From Paenibacillus albicereus (GTDB lineage Bacteria; Bacillota; Bacilli; Paenibacillales; Paenibacillaceae): a stretch of 64,000 nt of DNA. This document shows positions 1-9,343 of this stretch, in pieces (position 1 is the first letter of the stretch; every line of letters begins with the position of its first letter). The stretch is from positions 4,275,001 through 4,339,000 of the forward strand of contig NZ_CP051428.1 of assembly GCF_012676905.1 (NCBI RefSeq), written 5' to 3'. The position numbers were made by a program, and so were the translations under genes. The notes beneath the pieces were generated by a model, which was not told the origin of the DNA, did no database searches, and saw only the letters and a list, made by a program, of their open reading frames with translations.

Positions 1-12
1 GGATGAGATGAT

Positions 13-981
13 GTGAGGATCGATCTGGGCTGCGGCGAGGCCAAGCACCCGGGCTGCCGGGGAATCGACAGGCTGGAGCTGCCGGACGTCGATCTCGTGC
101 ACGACTTCGACGCTCCGCTGCCCTTCCAAGACAATTCCGTCGAATTCGCGATGCTGTCGGACAGCCTGCAATATTCGTCAAATCCGTCGCGGCTGATGGA
201 AGAGCTGTACCGCGTCTGCCGCCACGGAGCTGTCATCTGCGTGTCGGCTCCCTACGCGCACGCCTCGGCGCATCTGGCCAACCCGTCCTATCGCTCGCTG
301 CTGAGCGAGCAGTCCCCCCGCTACTGGACGTCCCATCCGGCCTGTTACGTAGACCGCGAAGAATACCGCTTCTGCGCGGAGCGGAGCTGGTCGCTGGATG
401 CCGGGGGCGGTCTCGACCTGCGGCTCGTGCGGCTGGAGTTCTTCTACTTCCCGCAGTATGAAGGCATGTATGAGCCGCATGAGCTGTCGCTGCTGCGGCA
501 AAGCCAGATGAACGTCGCCCATCACTTCATGATGCACCTGATCGTCGTCAAGCAGGAAGTATCCGAGGACGAAATGCAGTGGCTCGCCGTTCAGCCGATG
601 GAGGAGCCCTCCTACGTCGAGGAGCTTCGGTTCCCGATTCGCGGAGGGAGCGATGAGCCGTTCCTGTATCCGGGTCCCATGGAGCCGATGATGGCGGCTG
701 CCGCAGCCGCAGCGAACGAGGCGGAAGCGGAACTGGACCCGGATGAGGGAGCTGCGGAAGGCGCGATCGCCGACGACGTCCGCTCGGAAATCGACGCCGA
801 GGCCGCCGGCGGGGAAAGCGAGGCTTGGAGCGAGCCGCGACGCGACGAAGCGGCCGCACCGGCCGCGACGCGCCCCTCGCGGGCGGGAGCCCCGTCCCGC
901 TCGAGCCAGCGGAAAGGGAAGCGGGCCGGAAGCAAGCCGGCGCCCCCCAAGCGCAAGCGCCTTTCCTCCAAGCGAGTCTAA
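13..981 (+). CDS. SAM-dependent methyltransferase-like protein with charged low-complexity tail
   Basis: The N-terminal 110 residues resemble the core of class I SAM methyltransferases: a glycine motif (IDLGCG, residues 3-8) that would bind S-adenosylmethionine, an acidic stretch (HDFDAPLPF) and a post-motif helix (LMEELYRVCRHGA). The substrate cannot be inferred. An in-frame stop lies at 4-6, so the GTG at 13 is the furthest possible start; it overlaps a TGA at 14-16 that may end an upstream gene cut off by the window. From about residue 230 the protein is an Ala/Glu-rich segment followed by a strongly basic Arg/Lys/Pro/Ser tail, which is not part of the enzyme fold. Motif I lies unusually close to the N-terminus, so the domain could be N-terminally trimmed. 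Confidence 0.65.
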   Translation: MRIDLGCGEAKHPGCRGIDRLELPDVDLVHDFDAPLPFQDNSVEFAMLSDSLQYSSNPSRLMEELYRVCRHGAVICVSAPYAHASAHLANPSYRSLLSEQSPRYWTSHPACYVDREEYRFCAERSWSLDAGGGLDLRLVRLEFFYFPQYEGMYEPHELSLLRQSQMNVAHHFMMHLIVVKQEVSEDEMQWLAVQPMEEPSYVEELRFPIRGGSDEPFLYPGPMEPMMAAAAAAANEAEAELDPDEGAAEGAIADDVRSEIDAEAAGGESEAWSEPRRDEAAAPAATRPSRAGAPSRSSQRKGKRAGSKPAPPKRKRLSSKRV

Positions 982-1020
982 GCGGTTCGCCCGCTCGATG
1001 CCGAGTCTGACGCGGCCATA

Positions 1021-1059
1021 AAAAAGAGCCCATTCCCGAACCAACGGGAATGGGCTCTT
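1021..1059 (-). terminator. Intrinsic terminator of the giant glycosidase gene
   Basis: A perfect 15-bp stem (1024-1038 with 1045-1059) closes a 6-nt loop. On the minus strand it is followed by a run of T, just past the glycosidase stop codon at 1070. The convergent plus-strand gene may use the same hairpin, but it has no long T-run on that side. Confidence 0.9.
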
Positions 1060-1069
1060 GGCGTTGCGG

Positions 1070-4000
1070 TCAGCCGATGCGGCCGAGCAGGCGATGGAGC
1101 ATCGCCGCCGTCTCCGCGCGGCTGGCCGTGCCTTGCGGCTTCAGCGCGCCGCTGTCGCCGCCGACGATGCCGGCCTGGACGAGAGCCGCCGCGCTATCGG
1201 CCGCGTACGGAGCGACGGAGCCGCTGTCGCGGAAGGCCGACAGGCTGGAGAGCGGAGCCTGCTCAAGCGGCTCTCCGGCCAGGGAGGCCGCGCGGGCGAT
1301 GAGCGTCATCAGCTCCTGGCGGCTGACGGGAGCGAGCGGATCGAAGCGTCCGTCCTCGCGTCCTTGGGCCAGCCCCAGAAGCTTGGCGATGCGCGCCGCC
1401 TCCTCATAGTAGGCTCCCGCCGGGATGTCGCGGAAGGATGCCTCTCCGTCGGCGGAGAACTCGAACGCGCGCACGAGCAGCAGCAGCAGATCGCCGCGGC
1501 GGAGTTCAGCCGCCGGCTGGAAGCGCTGCTCGTCCACGCCCTGGACGATGCCGCGGGCAGCCAGCGCTTCGATCGCCCGCAGCGCCCAGGCGTGCTTAGT
1601 CAGGTCGCGGAACTCGGTCGCGGAGAAGACGGCCGCATACGTTCCGGACGCCCGGACATCGAATTCCATGCTGCCGCTGCCGGCGACGGCCCCGGCGGCG
1701 TAGCGGCCGCTCGGAACCGGGATGGACCGGCTGGCGTCCAGCAGCCGCACTCCGATGCGGTGGGAGGCGGGGATCATCTTGCCGTCCAGCTTGGCCGGCA
1801 CGGAGACGCGTGCCGCAGGATGCGAGGCGGCCGGCACGACCGGCTTGCCGCCGCTTTCCAGGCCGATGCGGTAGACCGGGAGGCCTGCGGAGGCGGCTTG
1901 CTGCGCCGCGGCGAGGCCGCTGCGGTCCGCTTCCGCCAGCGTCAGGCGGACGTCGTCTCCGGCAAGCTCCGCGCCCTTGAGCCAGCCGGCCGGCAGCAGC
2001 AGCGTGCCGTTCGGCAAGCGAAGCTCCAGGCGGGAGGCGCCGCTGCGCAGCGCTTCGGCCGGCAAGATGACCGCGTAGCCTGACGCCCCTGCGGCGGATG
2101 GGACGTTGATCGTGATGTTGCCGCCCGCTGCCCCGGCCTGGTCGAGCTCGGCCCGGCTGACCGTGACGGAGGCGATGCCGGACGGAACGTCGAGCTTCGG
2201 CACGCCGGAGGTCAGATTGCCTCCGGGAGACGCGGTCGGCGCGGCGCTTGGAGACGCGCTTGGCGCAGGCGTCGCGATCGGACCATAGGTCGGCATCGGC
2301 GTGGCCGTAGGGCCGGCGCTCGGCGTCGGCGACGAGCCCGGCGACTCGCTCGGTTGTGGCGATGCGCTCGGATTCGTGCTCGGCTGCGGATCGGCCGGGC
2401 CGGTCACATAAGTGAATGCGGACACGTAGCTGGCGTCCATGCCGTCCTTGACGGCGATCGCGCGGATGACGGCCGTGCCCTCCACGAGAATCGGACCGTC
2501 GGCGCGCTTGCCGCTTTCGGCGGTCGGCAGGCTGCCGTCCAGCGTGTAGTAGACGGCGGCATCCGTCGTTCCGCCGGCCAGCGTCACCGCTTGCGGCTTG
2601 GCATACTTGCCGGCTTTGAGCGTGGCTTTGGCGATATCCGCCCGCCTCAGCTCGGCGACCGGCTCCTCGTCCGTCGGCGCGAGGCGCAGCCAGTCGAGGT
2701 TGAAGCCGTCGCCCTGAATCAGCACCGACAGCTGCTGCGGTCCGGCCGCGAGGGCGACGATGCCCGATGCCTCGCGGTAATTGCCCCAGCCGCCGGTGGA
2801 CGGAAGCGATGCCGTGCCGACGGCTTGGCCGTCCGCGAGCAGCGCCGCGGATACGCCCGGCTGCTGCGTCGCATAGCGGTACGTGACTTTGTAGCGTCCG
2901 GCCTGCGGCACGTCCACTCCATAATGAAGCTTGTTGCCCGCATTGGTGTAGCCGACATTGGCGGTGCCGGCGCTGCGGTTCGTCTCAATGGCGTTGCGGT
3001 CGCCGTCGAAGTAGCTCTCCGCCTCGAGCTGCAGCGCTCCGTCCGCTCCCGCCGCCTGGAGGCGGAACGGCTCGATCGCCAGCGAGCCGACGTTGAAGCC
3101 GCTGGCGTTCGCGGCGAGACGGAGCGTCTGCTCGCCCGCCGGCAGATCGATCGTCTTGCGCACCGCAACCCAGTTGTTGTAAATCTGCGGCACGTCGTAC
3201 GTCGCCAGCACGGTTTCGCCGAGCTTCAGGCGGAACGCGCCGATGCCGCCGCTTTGCGACTGGAGCTCCAGCGTCACCGTATAGCGTCCGGCCTCCGGCA
3301 CGGACAAGCGATAGTCCGCCCAGTCTCCCGCATCCGACTCCCCGAGCTGGCGGCCGTCGGCCGATCCGCCGGCTCCCGGCTTGAAGCCGGACATCGCGGC
3401 GTAGTCATCGGCGGAGGCCGTTCCCGGCACGGCGATGAGGCGAGGGTTGTTCTTCACCTGAAGCACCGGACCGAGCTGCACCCAATCCAGCGCGAGCGGC
3501 CCATCCGCCGCGGTCAGCCGCAGCTGCTGGGAACCCTGGCTCAGCTGGATCGTGCCCGATGCCGTCGTCCACTCGGACGAGGCGAGCAGCGCGTCGCTCC
3601 GGATCGGGCTGCCGCCGTAGACAGACCAGGCTACCGTGGCGCCGGCCTCGGACTCCGTACGATAACGGTACTGCAGCTGGTACAGGCCGGTTTCCGGGGC
3701 GGCGATGCGGATATTCAGCTCGCTGCCGCCGTGCAGGCTGACCGCGTCCTTGGATGCGCCTGCCGGAGCCTCGAGCAGCAGCGCATGCGCCGTGCTGGAG
3801 GCCGCTTCGGCCTCGACGCGCTGCGGCAGCGCCGTCTCGCCCGCCGCTGGCTGCAGGCGCAGCTCGCGCAGCCGGTAGCCGGTGCCTGCGGCTTCGAGGC
3901 GCAGCTGCTGGTTCCCGGCCGGCAGGTCAAGCCGGACGCGGACGGCGGCATATTCGCCGTACGTGTCCCGCGTCACCGGCACATGGGCAGCCGTCGCGCC

Positions 4001-7000
4001 GCCAGCCTTCACCGTGACCGAGGCGTCCGCAGGCTGGCCCGCGTAGCTCAGGTCGAGCGTGTAGCGCCCGGCCTTGCGCACGTTCACGCCGTAGTCGAAG
4101 GCGGCCTGGCCTTGCGCCGGGTCGGCGTTCAGGCCGTCGACGACGCCCGTCGCCGCATCGGCGGCGTACGACCCTTCGGCCTGGTCGAAGCTCGCGGCCG
4201 CGAAGCGGCCCGGGGCGGTGCGGCCCAGCTCCGGACGGGTCCAGCGGTAGGTGGCGACGGACTTGGCCGGCACGACCGCGCTGATCTGCGTGCCGTCGCT
4301 GAGCAGCTTGACCGGCTGGTCGGACGCCGTCTGGTTGACGATCACCGCGACGATCGTCTTGCCGTCCGGACTGCGGAAGGCGACGTTCGTGACGGTGTCC
4401 TTGCTGCCGTAATTGCTGTCGATGCGCTCATAGCCCGGCAGGACGAACTTGGAGAACTGCGCCATCAGGTACGTCTCCGGCGCGAGCCAGTAGCGGTCGC
4501 GGTCCGCGGAGTCCTGGATGACCGGCGTCGGATCCGGCACGCCCGTCCACTGGTGGGCGCGGATGTCGCTGTCGAGCATGACGACCCACGAGTTGTAGCT
4601 GCGCGCCCAGTTGCGGAAGTACTGCGCGATGCGGTCCGCTCCCTGCGTGCCCCATACGGCGCGCTCCGTCAGGTAGACGTTCTTTTCCGGGAACAGCTCC
4701 TTGAGCCGGGTCATCTCGCTCAGCTCTCCGCCATAGTCGTGGAAAGCGGTGCCGTCGACGGCCTCGTAGGCGGCCGGATCGCGCAGCAGCTGCGCCGGAT
4801 ACGCCATCGTGTCGCCCGGGTTGTGGTCGAAGGTCAGGATCTTCACTCCGCCGAAGCCGGCGGCGTCGAGCTTCGTCCGCAGCAGCGCGGCCAGACGGCC
4901 CTGCTGCTGCCAGCTCATCTTGGTGCTCGGATACTCGATCTCGAGCAGCGGCTCGTTCTGCATCGTCAGCATCTCGATCGGAATGCCTTCGTCGCCATAC
5001 GCCTGCACGAATTTCACCAGATAATCGGCATAGACCGGCAGGTAAGGCTCCATCACCTCGCCCTTGATCATGCTGCCCGTCGTCTTCATCCAGCCCGGCG
5101 CGCTCCACGGCGAGCCGAAGAACTTGACGTCGGGGTTGATCGCCTGAATCTCCTTGAGCGTGGAGATGATGCCGAGATCGCGGTCCTTCTGGATCGAGAA
5201 CTTCTTGAGCTCAGGGTCGGTCTCGCCCGGCGGCAGGTCATTGTAGGAATAGAACGGCTGGCCCGTGAAGTCCGCCGTGCCGATCGTGACGCGCACGAGG
5301 CTCATGCCGGCTCCCTGCTCCTTGTCGAACAGCTGGACGAGCAGCTCATGCCGCTTTTCCGGAGACATCTTCATCAGATTGCCGACCGTCGATTCCTCCA
5401 TGGAGGAGCCGATGCCGAAAATGGACTGGTAAGCGGTGTCCGCGTCCAGCTCGATGACCTCGCCCTTCGCTTCGTTGGGCTTCACGACGTCAAGCGGAGC
5501 CTGGGGGTCCAGCTTCTTGTCGCCTTCCTGCCAGCGCGGAGCGTAGTACCAGCGGATGTTGCCCGGATCGCGCTCGCGGCTGATCCAGCTCTGCACGGCG
5601 TCCTCCTGCACGACTTCCGGCTCGATCGGCGTGCCCGGGTTGCCCGGCTCCTCCGTGCAAGCCACGGCCGTCGGCGCCGGCGCGTCGCCGGTGCGGGTCA
5701 GCTTCACCCAGTTGAGGTTGAGGCTGCCGCCGAGGAACGAGAGGCGCAGCTTCTGCTTGCAGGGTCCCCCCGGCAGCTCGACATCCTTGGCCGCAGCCGA
5801 GCCCCAGTCCTGGTAGCTGTTGATGCGCGGCAGCGGAATCGTCGCGCTCGCCTGCTTGTTGCCGTCGACGATCCGAAGGCCGGAGCTGTCTCCCCAGCTG
5901 GCGTAGCGGACCTCGACGTCATACAGGCCGCCTTCCAGCTCGACCTCATACTCGGTCCAGTCGCCATCGTCGATGTAGCCGATGTTGTCGCCGCCGCCCG
6001 CATCCTGCGTCTTCTCCGTCTGGATGCCGGACTGGGCGACGAACGATTCCGCCTCGATCTGCAGGTAGCCCGGATTTTCCGGCGTCTCCGGCTGCGGAGC
6101 TTCCGGCAGCTGCGGCGTAGCTTGAGATTTTTGGAGACCATATCCGGTTTGGAAAAGAAACGCTTCCGCTCCCGGATCGGGCTTGGCGTACGCGCTCAGC
6201 TCGAACGGCCAGCGGATCGGCAGCTTGCCCTCGAACTCGCGCGAGCCGAGCAGCACATCGGCTACGCCCGCGCCTTCCGTGCCGGGCAGCCAGGCTGCGA
6301 CCAAGCCCTGCACCTGGTCCAGCTGCTTCGTGACCGTCATCGGACGTCCGCTGACGAGGACGAGCACGATCGGAAGATCCGGATCGGCCGCACGGATGTT
6401 GTCCAGCGTCGCCTGGTCTTCCACGTCCAGGTCGAGGCTGGAGGCGTCCCCGCTACCCTCCGCATACGGCTTCTCGCCGAGCACGACGATGGCGGCGTCC
6501 TTGCCGGCAGCGCCGCGTCCGTGCTCATTGAACGTGACGGCCGCTCCGGTTGCCTTGGCCGCCGCCTGCAGCCCCTCGAGGATCGTCGTGCCGGGCGTGA
6601 TCGCGCCCGACGAACCCTGCCAGGTAATCGACCAGCCGCCGGACTGGCGGCCGATGTCGCTGGCGTTCTTGCCGGCGACGAGCAGGTTCTTCATTGTCGG
6701 GAGCAGCGACAGGATCGGCGCCTCGCCCCCGTCCGCCCCGCGTACGAAATCGTTCTTGAGCAGGACGAGCGAGCGCGACACCGCCTCGCGCGCCACGGCG
6801 CGGCTCGCCTCCGAGCCGAACGCCTGCTGCATGTCGCGGTCGGCGTAAGGCTGCTCGAACACGCCGGAGCGGAACTTCACCGTCAAAATGCGCGTGACGG
6901 CGTCGTCGATGCGGGACATCGGCACGGCGCCTTCTTCGGCAAGCGCTTTCAGTTCCGTGTAGACCTGCTTCCATTTATCCGGCTCCATAATCATGTCGAC

Positions 7001-8110
7001 GCCGGCGTTCACGGCCGTGCGCACCTGGGCCTTCAGCCCGCTGACCGCTGCTCCCGAGGAATCCCGCGTAATCTGGTCGATGGCGTTGTAGTCGGAGATG
7101 ACGAAGCCCTTGAAGCCAAGCTCGCCCTTGAGCTTGTCCTGCAGCAGCCGCTTGTTGGCATGCATCTTGAGCCCTTGGATGCTGTGGTAGGAAGCCATGA
7201 CGGTGCCGACGCCGGCTTGGACGGCCGCTTCATAGACCGACTTCTCCCGCTGCCAGATTTCTTCCTCGCTGTAAGCGGTGACGTTGCCTTGGTTGACGCC
7301 GCCTGCCGTGTAGCCTTCCCCCACAAAATGCTTGGCGGTGGCGACGACATGCTCCCGGTCGGCAAGCTGCTCCGGCTTCTCGCCCTGCAGCCCCTTGATG
7401 TAAGCCGCTCCAAGCCGGGCGGCAAGCGCCGGATCATCGCCGAAGCCTTCGTAGGTGCGGCCCCAGCGGATATCCTGCACGACGGCGAGCGCCGGCGCGA
7501 ACGTCCAGTTGACGCCTGTCGCGCGAATCTCAGTCGCGGCCGCTTCGCCGACCTGCTCGGCCAGCTTGACGTCGCCCGCCGCCGCCAATCCGATGTTATG
7601 CGGAAACAGCGTCGCTCCCTTGACGTTGTTATGGCCATGCACCGCATCCACGCCGTAGAGCAGCGGAATGCCCAGACGCGTCGACAGCGCGCCGTTCTGG
7701 TAGCTCTCGTACAGCTCCGTCCACTTCTCCAGCGTGCTGTCGGCCTGCTTGCCGCCCGGGAACGAACCGCCGCCGCTCAGCACGGAGCCGAGATGGTACG
7801 TGCGCACGTCCTCCGGCGTCACCGAGGCGCGCTCCGCCTGCACCATCTGGCCGACCTTCTCCTCGACCGTCATGCGGGCGAGCAGATCCTCGGCGCGCTT
7901 CTCCGGTGTCAGCGCCGGGTTGAAATAGGCCGGAAGCGAGCTCGCTTCCGGAGCCGCCGACGCATACGCCGGCAGCATTCCCGCTGCCAGCGTCGCCGCC
8001 GTAAGCGCCGACAGCCAGCGCTTCGCCTTGCCTCTTCTTTCTTCCGGCGGCCTGGCGCTGCCGGCTCCGGATCGGCGCTGCTGCGGAGAAGGAATACTCG
8101 GTTTCATCAC
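1070..8110 (-). CDS. Giant secreted GH3-GH30 glycosidase with CBM modules and SLH anchor
   Basis: A 2346-residue modular exoenzyme. A basic N-terminus and hydrophobic signal segment (about 31-53) are followed by a GH3 glycosidase (about 60-640) with nucleophile D340 in VISDY and a candidate acid/base E551 in KPYAEGSGD. Next come a CBM6-like module (683-806) and a GH30 catalytic domain (about 840-1290) with acid/base E1053 in MQNEP and nucleophile E1149 in YLTER. Four more beta-sandwich carbohydrate-binding-like modules follow (about 1305-1420, 1430-1548, 1560-1685, 1692-1812), then a chitobiase C-terminal-type domain (1826-1903), a Pro/Ser/Thr linker (about 1905-1965), an unassigned domain, and three SLH repeats (about 2155-2346) that would tether it to the cell wall. 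The GTG at 8110 lies 9 nt after AGGAGG; the ATG at 8107 is the alternative. Beta-glucan is a reasonable substrate guess, since GH3 exo-glucosidases and some GH30 beta-1,6-glucanases act on it, but this is inference. Two cre-like sites precede the gene. Confidence 0.9.
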   Translation of the reverse strand: MMKPSIPSPQQRRSGAGSARPPEERRGKAKRWLSALTAATLAAGMLPAYASAAPEASSLPAYFNPALTPEKRAEDLLARMTVEEKVGQMVQAERASVTPEDVRTYHLGSVLSGGGSFPGGKQADSTLEKWTELYESYQNGALSTRLGIPLLYGVDAVHGHNNVKGATLFPHNIGLAAAGDVKLAEQVGEAAATEIRATGVNWTFAPALAVVQDIRWGRTYEGFGDDPALAARLGAAYIKGLQGEKPEQLADREHVVATAKHFVGEGYTAGGVNQGNVTAYSEEEIWQREKSVYEAAVQAGVGTVMASYHSIQGLKMHANKRLLQDKLKGELGFKGFVISDYNAIDQITRDSSGAAVSGLKAQVRTAVNAGVDMIMEPDKWKQVYTELKALAEEGAVPMSRIDDAVTRILTVKFRSGVFEQPYADRDMQQAFGSEASRAVAREAVSRSLVLLKNDFVRGADGGEAPILSLLPTMKNLLVAGKNASDIGRQSGGWSITWQGSSGAITPGTTILEGLQAAAKATGAAVTFNEHGRGAAGKDAAIVVLGEKPYAEGSGDASSLDLDVEDQATLDNIRAADPDLPIVLVLVSGRPMTVTKQLDQVQGLVAAWLPGTEGAGVADVLLGSREFEGKLPIRWPFELSAYAKPDPGAEAFLFQTGYGLQKSQATPQLPEAPQPETPENPGYLQIEAESFVAQSGIQTEKTQDAGGGDNIGYIDDGDWTEYEVELEGGLYDVEVRYASWGDSSGLRIVDGNKQASATIPLPRINSYQDWGSAAAKDVELPGGPCKQKLRLSFLGGSLNLNWVKLTRTGDAPAPTAVACTEEPGNPGTPIEPEVVQEDAVQSWISRERDPGNIRWYYAPRWQEGDKKLDPQAPLDVVKPNEAKGEVIELDADTAYQSIFGIGSSMEESTVGNLMKMSPEKRHELLVQLFDKEQGAGMSLVRVTIGTADFTGQPFYSYNDLPPGETDPELKKFSIQKDRDLGIISTLKEIQAINPDVKFFGSPWSAPGWMKTTGSMIKGEVMEPYLPVYADYLVKFVQAYGDEGIPIEMLTMQNEPLLEIEYPSTKMSWQQQGRLAALLRTKLDAAGFGGVKILTFDHNPGDTMAYPAQLLRDPAAYEAVDGTAFHDYGGELSEMTRLKELFPEKNVYLTERAVWGTQGADRIAQYFRNWARSYNSWVVMLDSDIRAHQWTGVPDPTPVIQDSADRDRYWLAPETYLMAQFSKFVLPGYERIDSNYGSKDTVTNVAFRSPDGKTIVAVIVNQTASDQPVKLLSDGTQISAVVPAKSVATYRWTRPELGRTAPGRFAAASFDQAEGSYAADAATGVVDGLNADPAQGQAAFDYGVNVRKAGRYTLDLSYAGQPADASVTVKAGGATAAHVPVTRDTYGEYAAVRVRLDLPAGNQQLRLEAAGTGYRLRELRLQPAAGETALPQRVEAEAASSTAHALLLEAPAGASKDAVSLHGGSELNIRIAAPETGLYQLQYRYRTESEAGATVAWSVYGGSPIRSDALLASSEWTTASGTIQLSQGSQQLRLTAADGPLALDWVQLGPVLQVKNNPRLIAVPGTASADDYAAMSGFKPGAGGSADGRQLGESDAGDWADYRLSVPEAGRYTVTLELQSQSGGIGAFRLKLGETVLATYDVPQIYNNWVAVRKTIDLPAGEQTLRLAANASGFNVGSLAIEPFRLQAAGADGALQLEAESYFDGDRNAIETNRSAGTANVGYTNAGNKLHYGVDVPQAGRYKVTYRYATQQPGVSAALLADGQAVGTASLPSTGGWGNYREASGIVALAAGPQQLSVLIQGDGFNLDWLRLAPTDEEPVAELRRADIAKATLKAGKYAKPQAVTLAGGTTDAAVYYTLDGSLPTAESGKRADGPILVEGTAVIRAIAVKDGMDASYVSAFTYVTGPADPQPSTNPSASPQPSESPGSSPTPSAGPTATPMPTYGPIATPAPSASPSAAPTASPGGNLTSGVPKLDVPSGIASVTVSRAELDQAGAAGGNITINVPSAAGASGYAVILPAEALRSGASRLELRLPNGTLLLPAGWLKGAELAGDDVRLTLAEADRSGLAAAQQAASAGLPVYRIGLESGGKPVVPAASHPAARVSVPAKLDGKMIPASHRIGVRLLDASRSIPVPSGRYAAGAVAGSGSMEFDVRASGTYAAVFSATEFRDLTKHAWALRAIEALAARGIVQGVDEQRFQPAAELRRGDLLLLLVRAFEFSADGEASFRDIPAGAYYEEAARIAKLLGLAQGREDGRFDPLAPVSRQELMTLIARAASLAGEPLEQAPLSSLSAFRDSGSVAPYAADSAAALVQAGIVGGDSGALKPQGTASRAETAAMLHRLLGRIG

Positions 8111-8132
8111 TCCATGAAGCCTCCTCTATGAA

Positions 8133-8146
8133 TGTAATCGATACCA
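8133..8146 (-). promoter_or_regulatory. cre-like operator, promoter-distal copy nearest the start codon
   Basis: The 14-mer TGTAATCGATACCA fits the catabolite-responsive element pattern TGNAANCGNWNNCW bound by CcpA and related LacI-family repressors. It lies about 23 bp upstream of the glycosidase start, where binding would block elongation or initiation. Binding by CcpA rather than a local LacI-type regulator is not established. Confidence 0.55.
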
Positions 8147-8165
8147 TGACCGAGCATGCGGAGAC

Positions 8166-8193
8166 GCTTTTCTGTAATCGTTTACAGAAAAGC
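8166..8193 (-). promoter_or_regulatory. cre-like operator inside a 28-bp perfect palindrome
   Basis: TGTAATCGTTTACA (8173-8186) matches the cre consensus. It sits in a larger perfect dyad with 12-bp arms, GCTTTTCTGTAA and TTACAGAAAAGC, around TCGT. The two operators are 40 bp apart, about four helical turns, which would permit cooperative binding. The long symmetry is more than CcpA needs and could suit a dedicated LacI-family regulator. Confidence 0.65.
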
Positions 8194-8340
8194 ATGCTTA
8201 GAGTCGTGCTGCCTGCGCCAGGATGCCGCTCCCATGCCAGCGATCGCAAGCCAAGTATAGGACAAGGATGTGCCGAAGGGGAATGCTCCTCCGGCACATT
8301 CTTGAAAAAACAAACGTCAAACCTGAAGTAACACCCGGTC

Positions 8341-8412
8341 GCGGGTGATAGCGCGGGTGATGGCGCAAGTGATAGCGCAGCTCATGGCGCGGGTGATGGC
8401 GCGGGCAGTACG
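8341..8412. repeat. Six-unit 12-bp tandem repeat overlapping the end of the next gene
   Basis: Units beginning at 8341, 8353, 8365, 8377, 8389 and 8401 follow the theme GCGGGTGATRGC, with variation mainly in the third and fourth units. The stop codon of the 299-codon minus-strand gene (8382-8384) arises from a substitution inside the fourth unit, so the reading frame ends within the array. Confidence 0.8.
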
Positions 8413-9281
8413 GCCTTGAGCGGCTTCGGCGCAAGTGCAGGCCGCATAGGCGATGGCAGCTTGGGCGGTGCAGGCAGGAGCGGCGCGGGCAGCCGATAGG
8501 CCGAGGCAGTGAATTCGTCCTGCCCGATCCGGGCCCAGTCCGCGCTTACCGTATATCGCAAGCCGGGCGTGAAAGCGAAGCCGGGCGGAAGCCGGAAGCG
8601 CGGCGCCTGGCGGGCGGAGACGAGCTGCGTGCCCGGAATATACGCTGCTTCGAGCGTCCGGCCGCGCTCGGGCGAGATGCGCACGGACAGCCCTTCAAGC
8701 GGCGGCACGATCTGATAATAGCGTCCTTCGAACACGTTGTCGGCGCTCAGCTCGAAGCCGCTCCCGGCGAGTTCCGGCTGGAGCGCCGCCGCCACTCTTC
8801 CTACGTCGACCACGGCATCGCCGAAGGAACAGGTCAGCTCGACCGTATCGTAGGCGCAGGCGACGGCACGGCGGAAAAAGATCCGATCGACGCCGGCGCG
8901 GAAGCCGAGCTTGTCGCCGCCCCGGAACGAGCAGGCGTAGCGCTTGCCCGGCTGCTGGAGAGCCGTCGGCACGATGTAGGTTGCGCGGGAGCCGTGCTTG
9001 AGCCTCGGGCAGCCTGTCACCCGAAGCCCCCCGCTCAGCTTGAGATATGCCGCGGCTTCTTCCAGCTCCTCCGGCGCGAGCGGCTTGCTGAAGCTGAGCT
9101 GCAGCGACACCGGACTGAGCGCCTCCGCTCCGACCAGCTGCTTGGGCACGTATTTGGGCGGCTTCTCCGTCCTGGCCTTGCCCTTGCGGTTCATGAGACG
9201 GGACAGCAGCGGACGCTCCGTGCTCGTGGGATGATGCCAGCCGTCCGCCGGCTGACCGGATGTATCAATTTCGCTTTGCAC
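8382..9281 (-). CDS. Hypothetical protein with possible Ig-like (SbsA-type) domain
   Basis: A 299-residue protein I do not recognise. Residues about 48-125 (for example VSLQLSFSKPLAPEEL) have the alternating hydrophobic pattern of bacterial Ig-like SbsA domains, and the rest is beta-rich with three cysteines near the middle. No signal peptide or membrane segment is apparent. The C-terminus is Pro/Ala/Ser-rich and runs into the 12-bp repeat array. The start is uncertain: the GTG at 9281 has no strong SD, and an ATG at codon 30 has none either. High GC third positions and a long clean frame support coding. Confidence 0.55.
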   Translation of the reverse strand: MQSEIDTSGQPADGWHHPTSTERPLLSRLMNRKGKARTEKPPKYVPKQLVGAEALSPVSLQLSFSKPLAPEELEEAAAYLKLSGGLRVTGCPRLKHGSRATYIVPTALQQPGKRYACSFRGGDKLGFRAGVDRIFFRRAVACAYDTVELTCSFGDAVVDVGRVAAALQPELAGSGFELSADNVFEGRYYQIVPPLEGLSVRISPERGRTLEAAYIPGTQLVSARQAPRFRLPPGFAFTPGLRYTVSADWARIGQDEFTASAYRLPAPLLPAPPKLPSPMRPALAPKPLKAVLPAPSPAP

Positions 9282-9343
9282 GGCCCTGCACCTGCCCCGG
9301 GTGAAATGGATTCTGGCCTTACTGTATGCCGACCGGCTTGGGC

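Noticed and set aside
2354-8131. 1925-codon open frame on the plus strand opposite the glycosidase
   Set aside because: Shadow frame caused by GC-rich codon usage; no domain similarity, while the minus strand encodes clear GH3, GH30 and SLH domains.
8262-8310. Hairpin GTGCCGAAGG...CCGGCAC as a terminator
   Set aside because: Imperfect stem and no T-tract in either direction; it lies in the promoter region of the glycosidase gene.
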